Shown here piece by piece: positions 40,347 to 48,234 of a stretch of DNA of 64,000 bases. How positions within the stretch are numbered: position 1 is the stretch's first letter; every line of letters begins with the position of its first letter. The DNA comes from Rhodocyclaceae bacterium (GTDB taxonomy: Bacteria > Pseudomonadota > Gammaproteobacteria > Burkholderiales > Rhodocyclaceae), in assembly GCA_028713915.1 (NCBI GenBank), contig JAQTNK010000012.1, positions 1-64,000 on the forward strand, in the 5' to 3' direction. A model generated the notes under the pieces. The model worked only from the letters and a program-made list of their open reading frames with translations. It searched no databases and was not told the DNA's origin. The translations under genes were made by a program, and so were the position numbers.

Positions 40347-40444
40347 GAAATACCCTCAACTATTTGGGATGAATTCAATATTATCATCTGCAGGAAGGCG
40401 GTTCCCCGGGATCGGAAAGAAAACCCGGCCAGCTTGGCGGCCAG

Positions 40445-40894
40445 CTAGTTGGTGGCCATCACGACGCGGGTGCGCTCGACGTAGCCCGGCGACGCCACCG
40501 CGGCCCCAGTCGCCGGGCACGTCGCCGCCGGGCAGGCCACGGCCTTGATCTGATAGAGGCGAACCGTAATCGCTGCGCCGGAAGGATCCACTCCTTCGTT
40601 GTAAAGCCACGAATTGCAGGTCACGGTGACGTGGAATCCCGTATCGGCAGTCAGGTCAATCTGGTGCGTTTGCGTGGCCGCGTCGCAGGCTGTCGTCCAG
40701 ATGCCCTTGAGCGCCTGATACAGTCCCCACTCGTTGCCCGCCCTTGCTGCCTGCCAGGCGCGCGCCGACATGACGTCCTGGGCGGAACTCGTCTGTTGCG
40801 TGGTGCCGACGGAAACGATGCCCGCCGACAAGGCCGCGAGTATGACCAGGACCACAATCGCCGCGATGGTGCCGAAGCCGTGCTGACGCCTCAT
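40445..40894 (-). CDS. mshP: MSHA minor pilin-like protein MshP
   Basis: A 149-residue pseudopilin-like protein. The leader MRRQHG is followed by FGTIAAIVVLVILAALS; the usual Glu at position 5 of the mature protein is missing (Ala), as in tip pseudopilins of the GspK/PilX type. Four cysteines suggest disulfides. It starts in an ATGA overlap with mshO and ends the mshQ-C-D-O-P block. Confidence 0.82.
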   Translation of the reverse strand: MRRQHGFGTIAAIVVLVILAALSAGIVSVGTTQQTSSAQDVMSARAWQAARAGNEWGLYQALKGIWTTACDAATQTHQIDLTADTGFHVTVTCNSWLYNEGVDPSGAAITVRLYQIKAVACPAATCPATGAAVASPGYVERTRVVMATN

Positions 40895-41706
40895 GGCACG
40901 TTGTCCACGTGGGCGCCGTGGGCGAGGGCGACGCTCTCACCGGATCCGGATCGACTCAGTTCCAGGCGCATCCAGAGAAAGCCGCTTTGCTGCGTGGCGC
41001 CATGATTGGGGTCGTAGACGAATTCGCAACCGGCGACGTCGGTGGCAACCACTTGGCCACCGGCCGCACACGAGGCCGCGGTGGGGGTGCCGAACGGAAT
41101 GACCGTTCGATAAAGCGTGCCATCGCCAGGACAGCTGTACACCACAGCCTGCTGGTTATTCGACACCACCAGGAAGCGTCCGCCGTCGTAGCCGGGGGAA
41201 AATTGCGCCGTGGCCGCCAAGGTAATCCGACTCTGGCCGGCTGTAACGGCAGGCGTCGTCACCGAAGCGATCTGCGCGCTGTCGATGCCGCTGTAGACGT
41301 CCGCGCCGTTTTGGTTGTCGATGACCACCCAATCGTTGGGCGATGGCGTCGTTGTCATCTGGCTCAGGACGTCGAAGCTCGTCGTCGTCGTGCGCGTATC
41401 GATGGCCGCGCTGTTGCCGTTGACGGTATCCGCCGCCATGCGATAACGCCCGCCCGTGATCGTCGGCACCAGTTCGAAGCAGGTGGAGCCGTTCAGGGAA
41501 ACGATGGAATTCGGCACCGCGCGGCGGATGTCCTGGCCCATGCGGCGCAGGGCCGTGTCGGCCATGTCGGTCAGATCGGCGCGCCGCTTGGCCGCGAAAT
41601 AGCTGTCGACGGCCGGCTTCAGGAAGATCGTCAGCGAGGCGGCCAGAACGCCGGTGATCATGATCACCATCACCAGTTCGACCAGGGTGAATCCGCGCGT
41701 TTTCAT
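40891..41706 (-). CDS. mshO: MSHA minor pilin MshO
   Basis: Prepilin of 271 residues: leader MKTRG, then mature FTLVELVMVIMITGVLAAS with Glu5. The large globular part carries several cysteines and resembles PilW/GspJ-type minor pilins. PilD would cleave it. It overlaps mshD (ATGA) and mshP (ATGA), so this block is tightly coupled. Confidence 0.87.
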   Translation of the reverse strand: MKTRGFTLVELVMVIMITGVLAASLTIFLKPAVDSYFAAKRRADLTDMADTALRRMGQDIRRAVPNSIVSLNGSTCFELVPTITGGRYRMAADTVNGNSAAIDTRTTTTSFDVLSQMTTTPSPNDWVVIDNQNGADVYSGIDSAQIASVTTPAVTAGQSRITLAATAQFSPGYDGGRFLVVSNNQQAVVYSCPGDGTLYRTVIPFGTPTAASCAAGGQVVATDVAGCEFVYDPNHGATQQSGFLWMRLELSRSGSGESVALAHGAHVDNVP

Positions 41707-42182
41707 GTCGCGTAACTCGTCCGCCAACCCACCAGCGTGATGGTCTCGCTGCCGTGCTTGACAATCACGGTGACTCGCCGAACGTCGGCAGCTGTCAAGC
41801 CCAAATCCGCCTGCGCTGCCACGGTCACCGAGACGTTGTAATCCGCAAGCCCGCCGACGGCGGTGCCGTCGATATCGCAAACGCCGGTCGTTTGATAGTT
41901 GTTGTAGTCGGCAACATCGTCGAAACCGGCGCGCGCAGCACCCGCCCCGCAAGCCGTCACGCCGTTCGCCGGTGCGACGCCCTGCGGCGTGAACGGCTTG
42001 AGCAGAATTTCCTCCATCATTTCTTCGGCGACTGCCAGCATCTGCTTGTGGATCAACGGATCGGAGCTCGATCCGACCACCGTGTTGAAGGCGATCATCA
42101 CGCCGGTCAGGCCGACGCTGATGATGACGATCGCGATGATCATCTCGACCAGGGTGAAGCCGGATGCAGGCCTACTGGACAT
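41703..42182 (-). CDS. mshD: MSHA minor pilin MshD
   Basis: Prepilin of 159 residues with leader MSSRPASG and mature FTLVEMIIAIVIISVGLTG (Glu5 present), resembling PilV/GspI-type minor pilins. Two cysteines lie in the globular domain (TACGAG and VCDIDG). It overlaps mshC by 11 bases. Confidence 0.87.
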   Translation of the reverse strand: MSSRPASGFTLVEMIIAIVIISVGLTGVMIAFNTVVGSSSDPLIHKQMLAVAEEMMEEILLKPFTPQGVAPANGVTACGAGAARAGFDDVADYNNYQTTGVCDIDGTAVGGLADYNVSVTVAAQADLGLTAADVRRVTVIVKHGSETITLVGWRTSYAT

Positions 42183-42651
42183 AGCCGGTAGCCCCCTCCA
42201 CGGCGATGGTCAGGCCCGCAATCGACAGGGTTACCGAGGCGGTGTTGACGCCCGCGCCATCGGTGGTGCCGCGTCCGTCGGGCTGGAAGAAAATGCTGGC
42301 CGGCACCGGGCTGAAGACGGCGTTCGTCGTATCCCCGCTCTGCACGTAGGCGGCACCCGACGGCAGGCTCAGCGCCTGGTTGCAGGTCGTGGCGCGCGGC
42401 GTCAAGGTGGTGTCGGTGCCGTCGATCTTGAGAGTCAGGGTACTTGCCGTAAACGTTGCGCAGACCAGCCGCCGGTGGCTGGTGGCGGTCTTCTGCGCAA
42501 AGCGCAGGCCGCTGGAAACGCCGTCGCGAAAGGCCTGCGCGCGGTAGTCGCTCAACTTCGTCAGGGCGGGGATCGCAACCGCGGCGAGGATGCCGACGAG
42601 GATCAGCACCACCACCAGTTCGACCAGGGTAAATCCGGCGCTCTGCCTCAT
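42172..42651 (-). CDS. mshC: MSHA minor pilin MshC
   Basis: Prepilin of 159 residues: leader MRQSAG, mature FTLVELVVVLILVGILAAVA with Glu5, followed by a GspH/FimT-like domain with two cysteines (LVCATF and TTCNQ). It begins 4 bases after the mshQ stop and overlaps mshD, so it opens the minor-pilin block. Confidence 0.87.
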   Translation of the reverse strand: MRQSAGFTLVELVVVLILVGILAAVAIPALTKLSDYRAQAFRDGVSSGLRFAQKTATSHRRLVCATFTASTLTLKIDGTDTTLTPRATTCNQALSLPSGAAYVQSGDTTNAVFSPVPASIFFQPDGRGTTDGAGVNTASVTLSIAGLTIAVEGATGYVQ

Positions 42652-42655
42652 CGCG

Positions 42656-45600
42656 TCAGTACAGTTCTCTCACGTGAATGGTCTTCGTCGTCTCCGGCGA
42701 GTAAATGCCGAAAGTCGCGCGCGCCGATGGATCCGCGCTCCCCGCGGCCGATGTCGCACAAGTACCGTATATCGAGCGCAGCCAGGGAAGCGCCAGACCG
42801 GCGGTGGCCGGGTGAGCGCCGAGGCAGGACTGGTCGGCGGCGCCCGACCCCAGATTGATGGCCACGCCGACGCTGCCCGTGGGCGCCTTGCCGCCGACGA
42901 GATCCGGCGCCGTCAGCGTCAGCTTCCAGGTGCCGGCACTGCTGCCGTCTGCAATGTCCAGGATATGGCTTGTGCCCAGGTTGGTCGACGCCAGCGCAGG
43001 CGTTCCTTGCGACGTATAGCTCGACAGCGCGACGACAGTTGCTGCCGTTCCCGGGGCCTTCAACTTGGGTCCGGTCGTCGTGTCGGTGCTGCTCAGTACC
43101 CAGGAATTCCCGCCCCAATACTGGGCCTGCAGCGCCATCGAGAGGTTCGACTTCTCCGAGCCGAAGGCATTGGACAGCTTGAGGCGGCCATTGACTACCG
43201 CGACGCCGCCTTCGACGGAGGTCGTGGTCGGATTGGCCGTGCGCAGTGAACTCACGCCATCCGCGCCAGCGGGTTCGTCGGCGCGAATAAAGATGTTGGT
43301 CGGGGCCGTCGGCGCGGCAGAAGTGAACGTGTAGGTCAGCGTCGGCGTCGTCGCGGGTGACAACGACGTGGCGCCCGAAATGAAATTGCTCGCCACGACA
43401 GTGTTGGTGTTGGTCGCGTCGGTAGTCACGACCAGCGCACCCGGAGCCGCCGTGCGATTGCTGGCGATGCTGCCAGGGGCATCCCATGCGCTGAGCCTGA
43501 CGGCCCTGGCGAAGTAGCCCGTATAGTTCAAGGTCTTTGTCCCGCCGGCGGCATAGGCGGCAATCGCCGTCGTGATGGGCTGTCCGGAATACAACATCCC
43601 GCCCGGCGGACATGCCGTCAGTCCGGCGGGGCATGCCATCACCGGCGTCACTGCAGTGCCAAGGTGATCGGGAATGAATCGGCCCAGGCTGACCGCAGTC
43701 GTGCCGATGTCGCAGCCGTATTTTCCGGGCGAGCCGACAAGGGTGGTGGACAGGTTGTTGTCGCTGGTGGTGTCGGTGATGCAATCGCCTGCCGCCCGAT
43801 CGATCGCTGTAAAGGACGAATCGACGTAAGCCCCCGGGGCGAGATAGACATATCCGACTTCGTTGTACGTGGCATTGTTGGCGGTCGTTATGTCATTGGC
43901 ATCCAGCTTGGTGGTGCTGGTGGCGTCCGACGCCGGCGTCGTCGTCAGCGTGCCGACGGCGCCGCCGGCCACGGCGACGTTCTGGTTCGGATCCTGGGCC
44001 GACAGCTTGGCCGCATTCAGCGTCAGGGTTCCCGAATAGCCGCTGGTGGCGGTACCCCGCAGGGTAAACGCATTGCCTGCCTTGATCGTCGCGGCATCCG
44101 AAGGATTAGGCGGCGTGGCCGGCGGGGCCTGTGTCGTCGCCAGGGTCACCCACGACGGACGGATCGCGAACTGATCGCTGGAACAAGCGTAGGAGGAGGT
44201 CGCCCCGAGTTTGATGCGCACTTGCGCACGAGACGCCGCGGTGGCAACCGGACTCATCGTCACGTTCTTGCGCCCGAGATCGGTGGCGGCGAAGCTGGCG
44301 GACTGCGCCGCGGTCAGCGCCGTGCCGTTCGGACAGGCCGTGGTCGACGCATCGACAATGTCATAACTCACGGTGCCGACATAGTTGGGATCGATGGTGG
44401 AGGAGGTGCTGTTCAACAGCGCCAGGAGATCCACGTTGAACGCCGTGCCGGCCAGCTTGGTGTAAAGGTCGGTCTTTGCGCTGGCGCCCTTTTCGACGGC
44501 ATCGATGGGAGAACAGGGGGACGAATCGACGGCGACGGTACAGGTTTCGGTGGAGCCGTTGAAGCAGCGCACCGTGCTGTTGTTGGGCGCCGGGCTAATG
44601 GCGGTGCCCCCCAAGGTCAGGCTGGTGCCGCTGATCGCGGTGTTGCTCAGCGTCGCCGTGGTCATGCCGCCGCTTATCGTCACGGTGTCGGACGGTGTCC
44701 AGCCGGTAGGCGTCAGTTTGAGCGTCACCGTTCCTGGATACAGGGACGTGCAGCCCGAATCCATGCAGGCCTTCACGGTGACGGTCTTCGACTTGCAAAC
44801 GGAAGCCGAGCCGCTGTATTCGATGCGAATGTGGTCGTAAATACCGCTGCAGAGACGCCCCAGCGTCATGTCCGCCTGCACTTCGTTGGCGGACAACTCG
44901 TAGGCGTAGATCTTGGGCTCGTCGATCATGCCGACGAAGGTTCGCTCCGGTATCAGGGTGCAGGCCGGGGTCTTGCAGGCGTTGTAGGAGGCTTGATCGG
45001 TGGTGATGTCGCCGCCGACGTACATCGGACAAAGATTGGTCACCAGCGTGCCGGTGGCGTTGGCCGTGGTCTCCGTGTCCAACTGCCCGTTGATGTAGAT
45101 GCGCTGCCTATGGTTGGTGGCGCCCGAATCGAAGGTAATGGCGACGTGGGTCCATTTGTTCAGCGGAATCGTCTGGGCCGAGTTCAGGATGTAAGCGTTG
45201 CCGGCGGACGTGCAGGTGGCCCCCGTCTGAATTTGCCACCACCAATAAAGTTTGCCGGCGGAGTTGATATGGAATTCGTAATTGACGTCGTTGGACAATA
45301 TCGAATAGAGGTCGCTGTTAGGGTCGTAGCCACTTCCGGACCCGGTCTTGGGCGGATAAGAAGTCGGATAGATCCAGGCGGAGGCCGAAAGCACGTTCTT
45401 GAACTGGAAGAATGAATTGTTTGGCGTTCTTATCACTGCGTTGCCGTCAAACTTGCCGGCATTGCAGAAGCCGCCGCCCACCACCGGCAGACTCGGATTT
45501 GCGGAGGTGATGACCGGATTCGGCGATACGGCGTTTGTTGTCGTGGTGGTCGACGAAGTCACCGTAACGCGCGTGCCGTGGAGGCCTTGGCTGCCGTCGT

Positions 45601-48001
45601 CCTTGACTTCGTTGAGCGCCCCATTCCAGGACCCCGCCGCCTCGTCCATACGATAGTGCACGATGCCGCCCGGCAGTGCGACGATGTATGCGCTGGCCGA
45701 AGCAGCACCCGGCGAGCTGACGGTGTTGGTGAGCGTTCCCTGCTGCGTCAACTGGACGACCAGGGTCAGCGCCGCGCTTGTGTTCGGCGGCAGATAGGCA
45801 ATGGTCCAGGTGAGCGTTTGAGGCGCCGCTCCGGATACGGAAATGAGGCCCAGGCTGGCGGCAGCGGAACTGTAGCTCATGCCAGCCGGCAACGCATCGG
45901 TCACCACCACGTTGGTCAGGGCTGTGCTGGCATTCGGATTGGTGGCCGTGACGGTAAACGTTACGTAGCTATTGACCGACCCCGACGAGGTGCCGGATGT
46001 TTTCCCCAAGACCACGGGGCACGGCGAAGTGGTGAAGCTAACATCGTTGCCGTAGGCCATGCCGCCGCCGTTAGTTGCATCCACCCGGTAGTGATAGAGC
46101 GTGCCGCAACCGAGACTCGACAGCGTCGCCGAGACGGCCGCATTCGACGCCGTGGCAACCAACGGGCTCTGCGTGGCGGCAACCGTGCTGCCGTAGCCGG
46201 CATCCGGTCCATATTCGAAGAGGACGGTCGTGCTGCCGCCATTGCTGCTGACCGTACCGTTCAAGGTCGCGCCGGTCGTCGATAGTCCCGACGCCGCGTT
46301 GGTGGTCACGGTGGGCGGACAGGCCAACGTGGTGAACGTGAGATCGCCGCCGTTGGCCGTACCGGCAACGTTGGCGGCATCCGCACGGAAATGGTATTGG
46401 GTGTTGCACGTCAGGCCCGTCACGGCGGCCGACACCACGGTGCCGGACGCATTTGCAGCGAGCGGGCTTTGCGCGGCGGTGGCCGTGCTGCCGTACGCCG
46501 TGTTCAGCCCATATTCGAAGGTGGCCGTGGTCACGGCGCCGTTGCTGGTGACGGTGCCGTTGAGCGTCGCCCCGGTGGCCGTCACCGAGGTCGCTGCCGT
46601 GGTCGTTACCGTGGCCGGTATGCAGGCCGATGTCGTCAATGAGGTCTCGGCGCCGTTCGTCGTACCGGCGCTGTTGCCCCCTTTGGCGCGGTAGAAATAT
46701 TTCGTGTTGCACGTCAGCCCGGTCACCGCAATGGGCACGGCGGTGCCGCTCGCATTGGCCGCCAGCACCGTGCCGGTGGTCGTATTGGTGTAGCTGCCCG
46801 AACTCGTTCCGTAGTCAAAGCTGACGGTTGTGCTCGCCCCGTTGCTGCTGACGGTCGCGTTCAAGGTCGCCCCGGTCCGGGACAGTCCGGATGCCGCGTT
46901 GGTGGTCACGGTGGGCGCGCAGGCCGACGTGGTGAACGTGAGATCGCCGCCGTTGGCCGTACCGGCAACGTTGGAGCCATCTGCGCGGAAGTGGTATTGG
47001 GTATTGCACGTCAGGCCCGTCACGGCGACCGACACCACGGTGCCGGATGCATCTGCGGCGAGCGGGCTTTGCGTGGCGGTGGCCGTGCTGCCGTACGCCG
47101 TGTTCAGCCCATATTCGAAGGTGGCCGTGGTCACGGCGCCGTTGCTGGTGACGGTGCCGTTGAGCGTCGCCCCGGTGGCCGTCACCGAGGTCGCTGCCGT
47201 GGTCGTTACGGTGGCCGGTATGCAGGCCGATGTCGTCAATGAGGTCTCGGCGCCGTTCGTCGTACCGACGCCGTTGACCCCTTTGGCGCGATAGAAATAT
47301 TTCGTGTTGCACGTCAGCCCCGTCACCGCAATGGACACGGCGGTACCGCTCGCATTGGCCGCCAGCACCGTACCGGTGGTCGTATTGGTGTAACTGCCCG
47401 AACTCGTTCCGTAGTCAAAGCTGACGGTTGTGCTCGCCCCGTTGCTGCTGACGGTCGCGTTCAAGGTCGCCCCGGTCGCGGACAGTCCCGTCGCCGCGTT
47501 GGTGGTCACGGTGGGGGCCGCTGGAACGATGACGCTATTGGCCAAAGTGTAGGTCGCGCTCTGGTTGCTACTGGAGCAATCGGTGCTGCCTTGAGCGCGG
47601 AAATAGGCGTTGTAGATGCCGGGAGCCGCCGGCGCCGTAATGGTGAAAGTTACCGTATTCGTGCTGCCGAAGAGGCCGCCAGAGATTGTCGTCGCCGGGG
47701 CAAGGTTGCAGTTCCAGGTTCCGGGAGCGGACGTGCCGACATACCATTGGGTCGAACCCCAACTCGTGAAGCCGGACGTTGTATCGTTGACCGCCGCCGT
47801 CATGGTTGCCCCCGCTGCAACGGTGGTTGTCGCTCCTCCATTCAACGTGACCCAATTGATGGTGTTGCTTGCATTGGCTGGTCCGGCGAAGAACGAAACG
47901 CCCACGACGAAGCAAGCCATCGCAGCGCCGGCCAATCGGGGAAGACGAGGCCATGCACGGACAAACCGCGCTGTTCTGATGCAGGAGAATAAATTATTCA
48001 T
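42656..48001 (-). CDS. mshQ: Giant MshQ-like adhesin (Fn3 repeats, DUF11, LamG, DUF6701)
   Basis: Predicted surface or pilus-tip protein of 1781 residues. Order: signal peptide (to about residue 44, GPANA), a unique domain, five fibronectin-like modules of about 100 residues (about 163-661), a DUF11-like domain (about 661-780), a LamG/concanavalin-like domain (about 780-1005, including MDEAAGSWNGALNEVKDDG and FVGMIDEPKIYAYELS) and a long C-terminal DUF6701 region typical of MshQ, beginning DHIRIEYSG. ATG 48001 follows GGAG; a GTG six codons upstream is less likely. In Vibrio mshQ ends the pilin cluster; here it precedes mshC. Many cysteines suggest an oxidised, exported protein. Confidence 0.88.
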   Translation of the reverse strand: MNNLFSCIRTARFVRAWPRLPRLAGAAMACFVVGVSFFAGPANASNTINWVTLNGGATTTVAAGATMTAAVNDTTSGFTSWGSTQWYVGTSAPGTWNCNLAPATTISGGLFGSTNTVTFTITAPAAPGIYNAYFRAQGSTDCSSSNQSATYTLANSVIVPAAPTVTTNAATGLSATGATLNATVSSNGASTTVSFDYGTSSGSYTNTTTGTVLAANASGTAVSIAVTGLTCNTKYFYRAKGVNGVGTTNGAETSLTTSACIPATVTTTAATSVTATGATLNGTVTSNGAVTTATFEYGLNTAYGSTATATQSPLAADASGTVVSVAVTGLTCNTQYHFRADGSNVAGTANGGDLTFTTSACAPTVTTNAASGLSRTGATLNATVSSNGASTTVSFDYGTSSGSYTNTTTGTVLAANASGTAVPIAVTGLTCNTKYFYRAKGGNSAGTTNGAETSLTTSACIPATVTTTAATSVTATGATLNGTVTSNGAVTTATFEYGLNTAYGSTATAAQSPLAANASGTVVSAAVTGLTCNTQYHFRADAANVAGTANGGDLTFTTLACPPTVTTNAASGLSTTGATLNGTVSSNGGSTTVLFEYGPDAGYGSTVAATQSPLVATASNAAVSATLSSLGCGTLYHYRVDATNGGGMAYGNDVSFTTSPCPVVLGKTSGTSSGSVNSYVTFTVTATNPNASTALTNVVVTDALPAGMSYSSAAASLGLISVSGAAPQTLTWTIAYLPPNTSAALTLVVQLTQQGTLTNTVSSPGAASASAYIVALPGGIVHYRMDEAAGSWNGALNEVKDDGSQGLHGTRVTVTSSTTTTTNAVSPNPVITSANPSLPVVGGGFCNAGKFDGNAVIRTPNNSFFQFKNVLSASAWIYPTSYPPKTGSGSGYDPNSDLYSILSNDVNYEFHINSAGKLYWWWQIQTGATCTSAGNAYILNSAQTIPLNKWTHVAITFDSGATNHRQRIYINGQLDTETTANATGTLVTNLCPMYVGGDITTDQASYNACKTPACTLIPERTFVGMIDEPKIYAYELSANEVQADMTLGRLCSGIYDHIRIEYSGSASVCKSKTVTVKACMDSGCTSLYPGTVTLKLTPTGWTPSDTVTISGGMTTATLSNTAISGTSLTLGGTAISPAPNNSTVRCFNGSTETCTVAVDSSPCSPIDAVEKGASAKTDLYTKLAGTAFNVDLLALLNSTSSTIDPNYVGTVSYDIVDASTTACPNGTALTAAQSASFAATDLGRKNVTMSPVATAASRAQVRIKLGATSSYACSSDQFAIRPSWVTLATTQAPPATPPNPSDAATIKAGNAFTLRGTATSGYSGTLTLNAAKLSAQDPNQNVAVAGGAVGTLTTTPASDATSTTKLDANDITTANNATYNEVGYVYLAPGAYVDSSFTAIDRAAGDCITDTTSDNNLSTTLVGSPGKYGCDIGTTAVSLGRFIPDHLGTAVTPVMACPAGLTACPPGGMLYSGQPITTAIAAYAAGGTKTLNYTGYFARAVRLSAWDAPGSIASNRTAAPGALVVTTDATNTNTVVASNFISGATSLSPATTPTLTYTFTSAAPTAPTNIFIRADEPAGADGVSSLRTANPTTTSVEGGVAVVNGRLKLSNAFGSEKSNLSMALQAQYWGGNSWVLSSTDTTTGPKLKAPGTAATVVALSSYTSQGTPALASTNLGTSHILDIADGSSAGTWKLTLTAPDLVGGKAPTGSVGVAINLGSGAADQSCLGAHPATAGLALPWLRSIYGTCATSAAGSADPSARATFGIYSPETTKTIHVRELY
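46316..47515 (-). repeat. Two tandem 600-bp coding repeats in mshQ
   Basis: Bases 46316-46915 and 46916-47515 are near copies at an exact 600-base period. For example 46501-46560 is identical to 47101-47160. Each unit encodes two different fibronectin-like modules (A and B, 200 residues together). A fifth, more diverged module follows (about 46020-46315). The period is in frame, so unit loss or gain would change the length of the stalk without breaking the protein. Confidence 0.9.
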
Positions 48002-48173
48002 GGCTTCGCTCCGCCGCACTCATCGATACGCCAATTTCGCTGGACCGGAAGCCTTGGACATTCTGCCTCTCGCGGCACACGATCTTCGCCACCGCCGCAA
48101 TATCGAGTTGATTCTTGGGGCGATGCTGGACCTCTTGGTCAAACAACGATTCGAATAACTCCACGATTTTCAT
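47994..48173 (-). CDS. Possible small protein between the glycosyltransferase and mshQ
   Basis: A 59-residue frame beginning MKIVELFESLFDQEV in the 233-base gap between the O-GlcNAc transferase gene and mshQ. Its stop overlaps the first codons of mshQ, which could couple translation. Charged and helical, without signal peptide or cysteine pairs. The upstream ribosome-binding site is weak and I recognise no family. It could equally be a chance frame in a leader region. Confidence 0.35.
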   Translation of the reverse strand: MKIVELFESLFDQEVQHRPKNQLDIAAVAKIVCRERQNVQGFRSSEIGVSMSAAERSHE

Positions 48174-48234
48174 TTCAGGCTTGTTCTTGTTCCCGAGCCT
48201 ACCGCGAAAACCACAAGCCCGGCAAGGCAAGACA

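Noticed and set aside
43664-45415. 583-residue plus-strand frame opposite mshQ
   Set aside because: Gly/Arg-rich shadow without any recognisable domain; mshQ on the other strand has full domain support.
46316-47515. Repeat block as a CRISPR array
   Set aside because: Unit length is 600 bases, in frame and protein-coding; no short repeat-spacer pattern exists.
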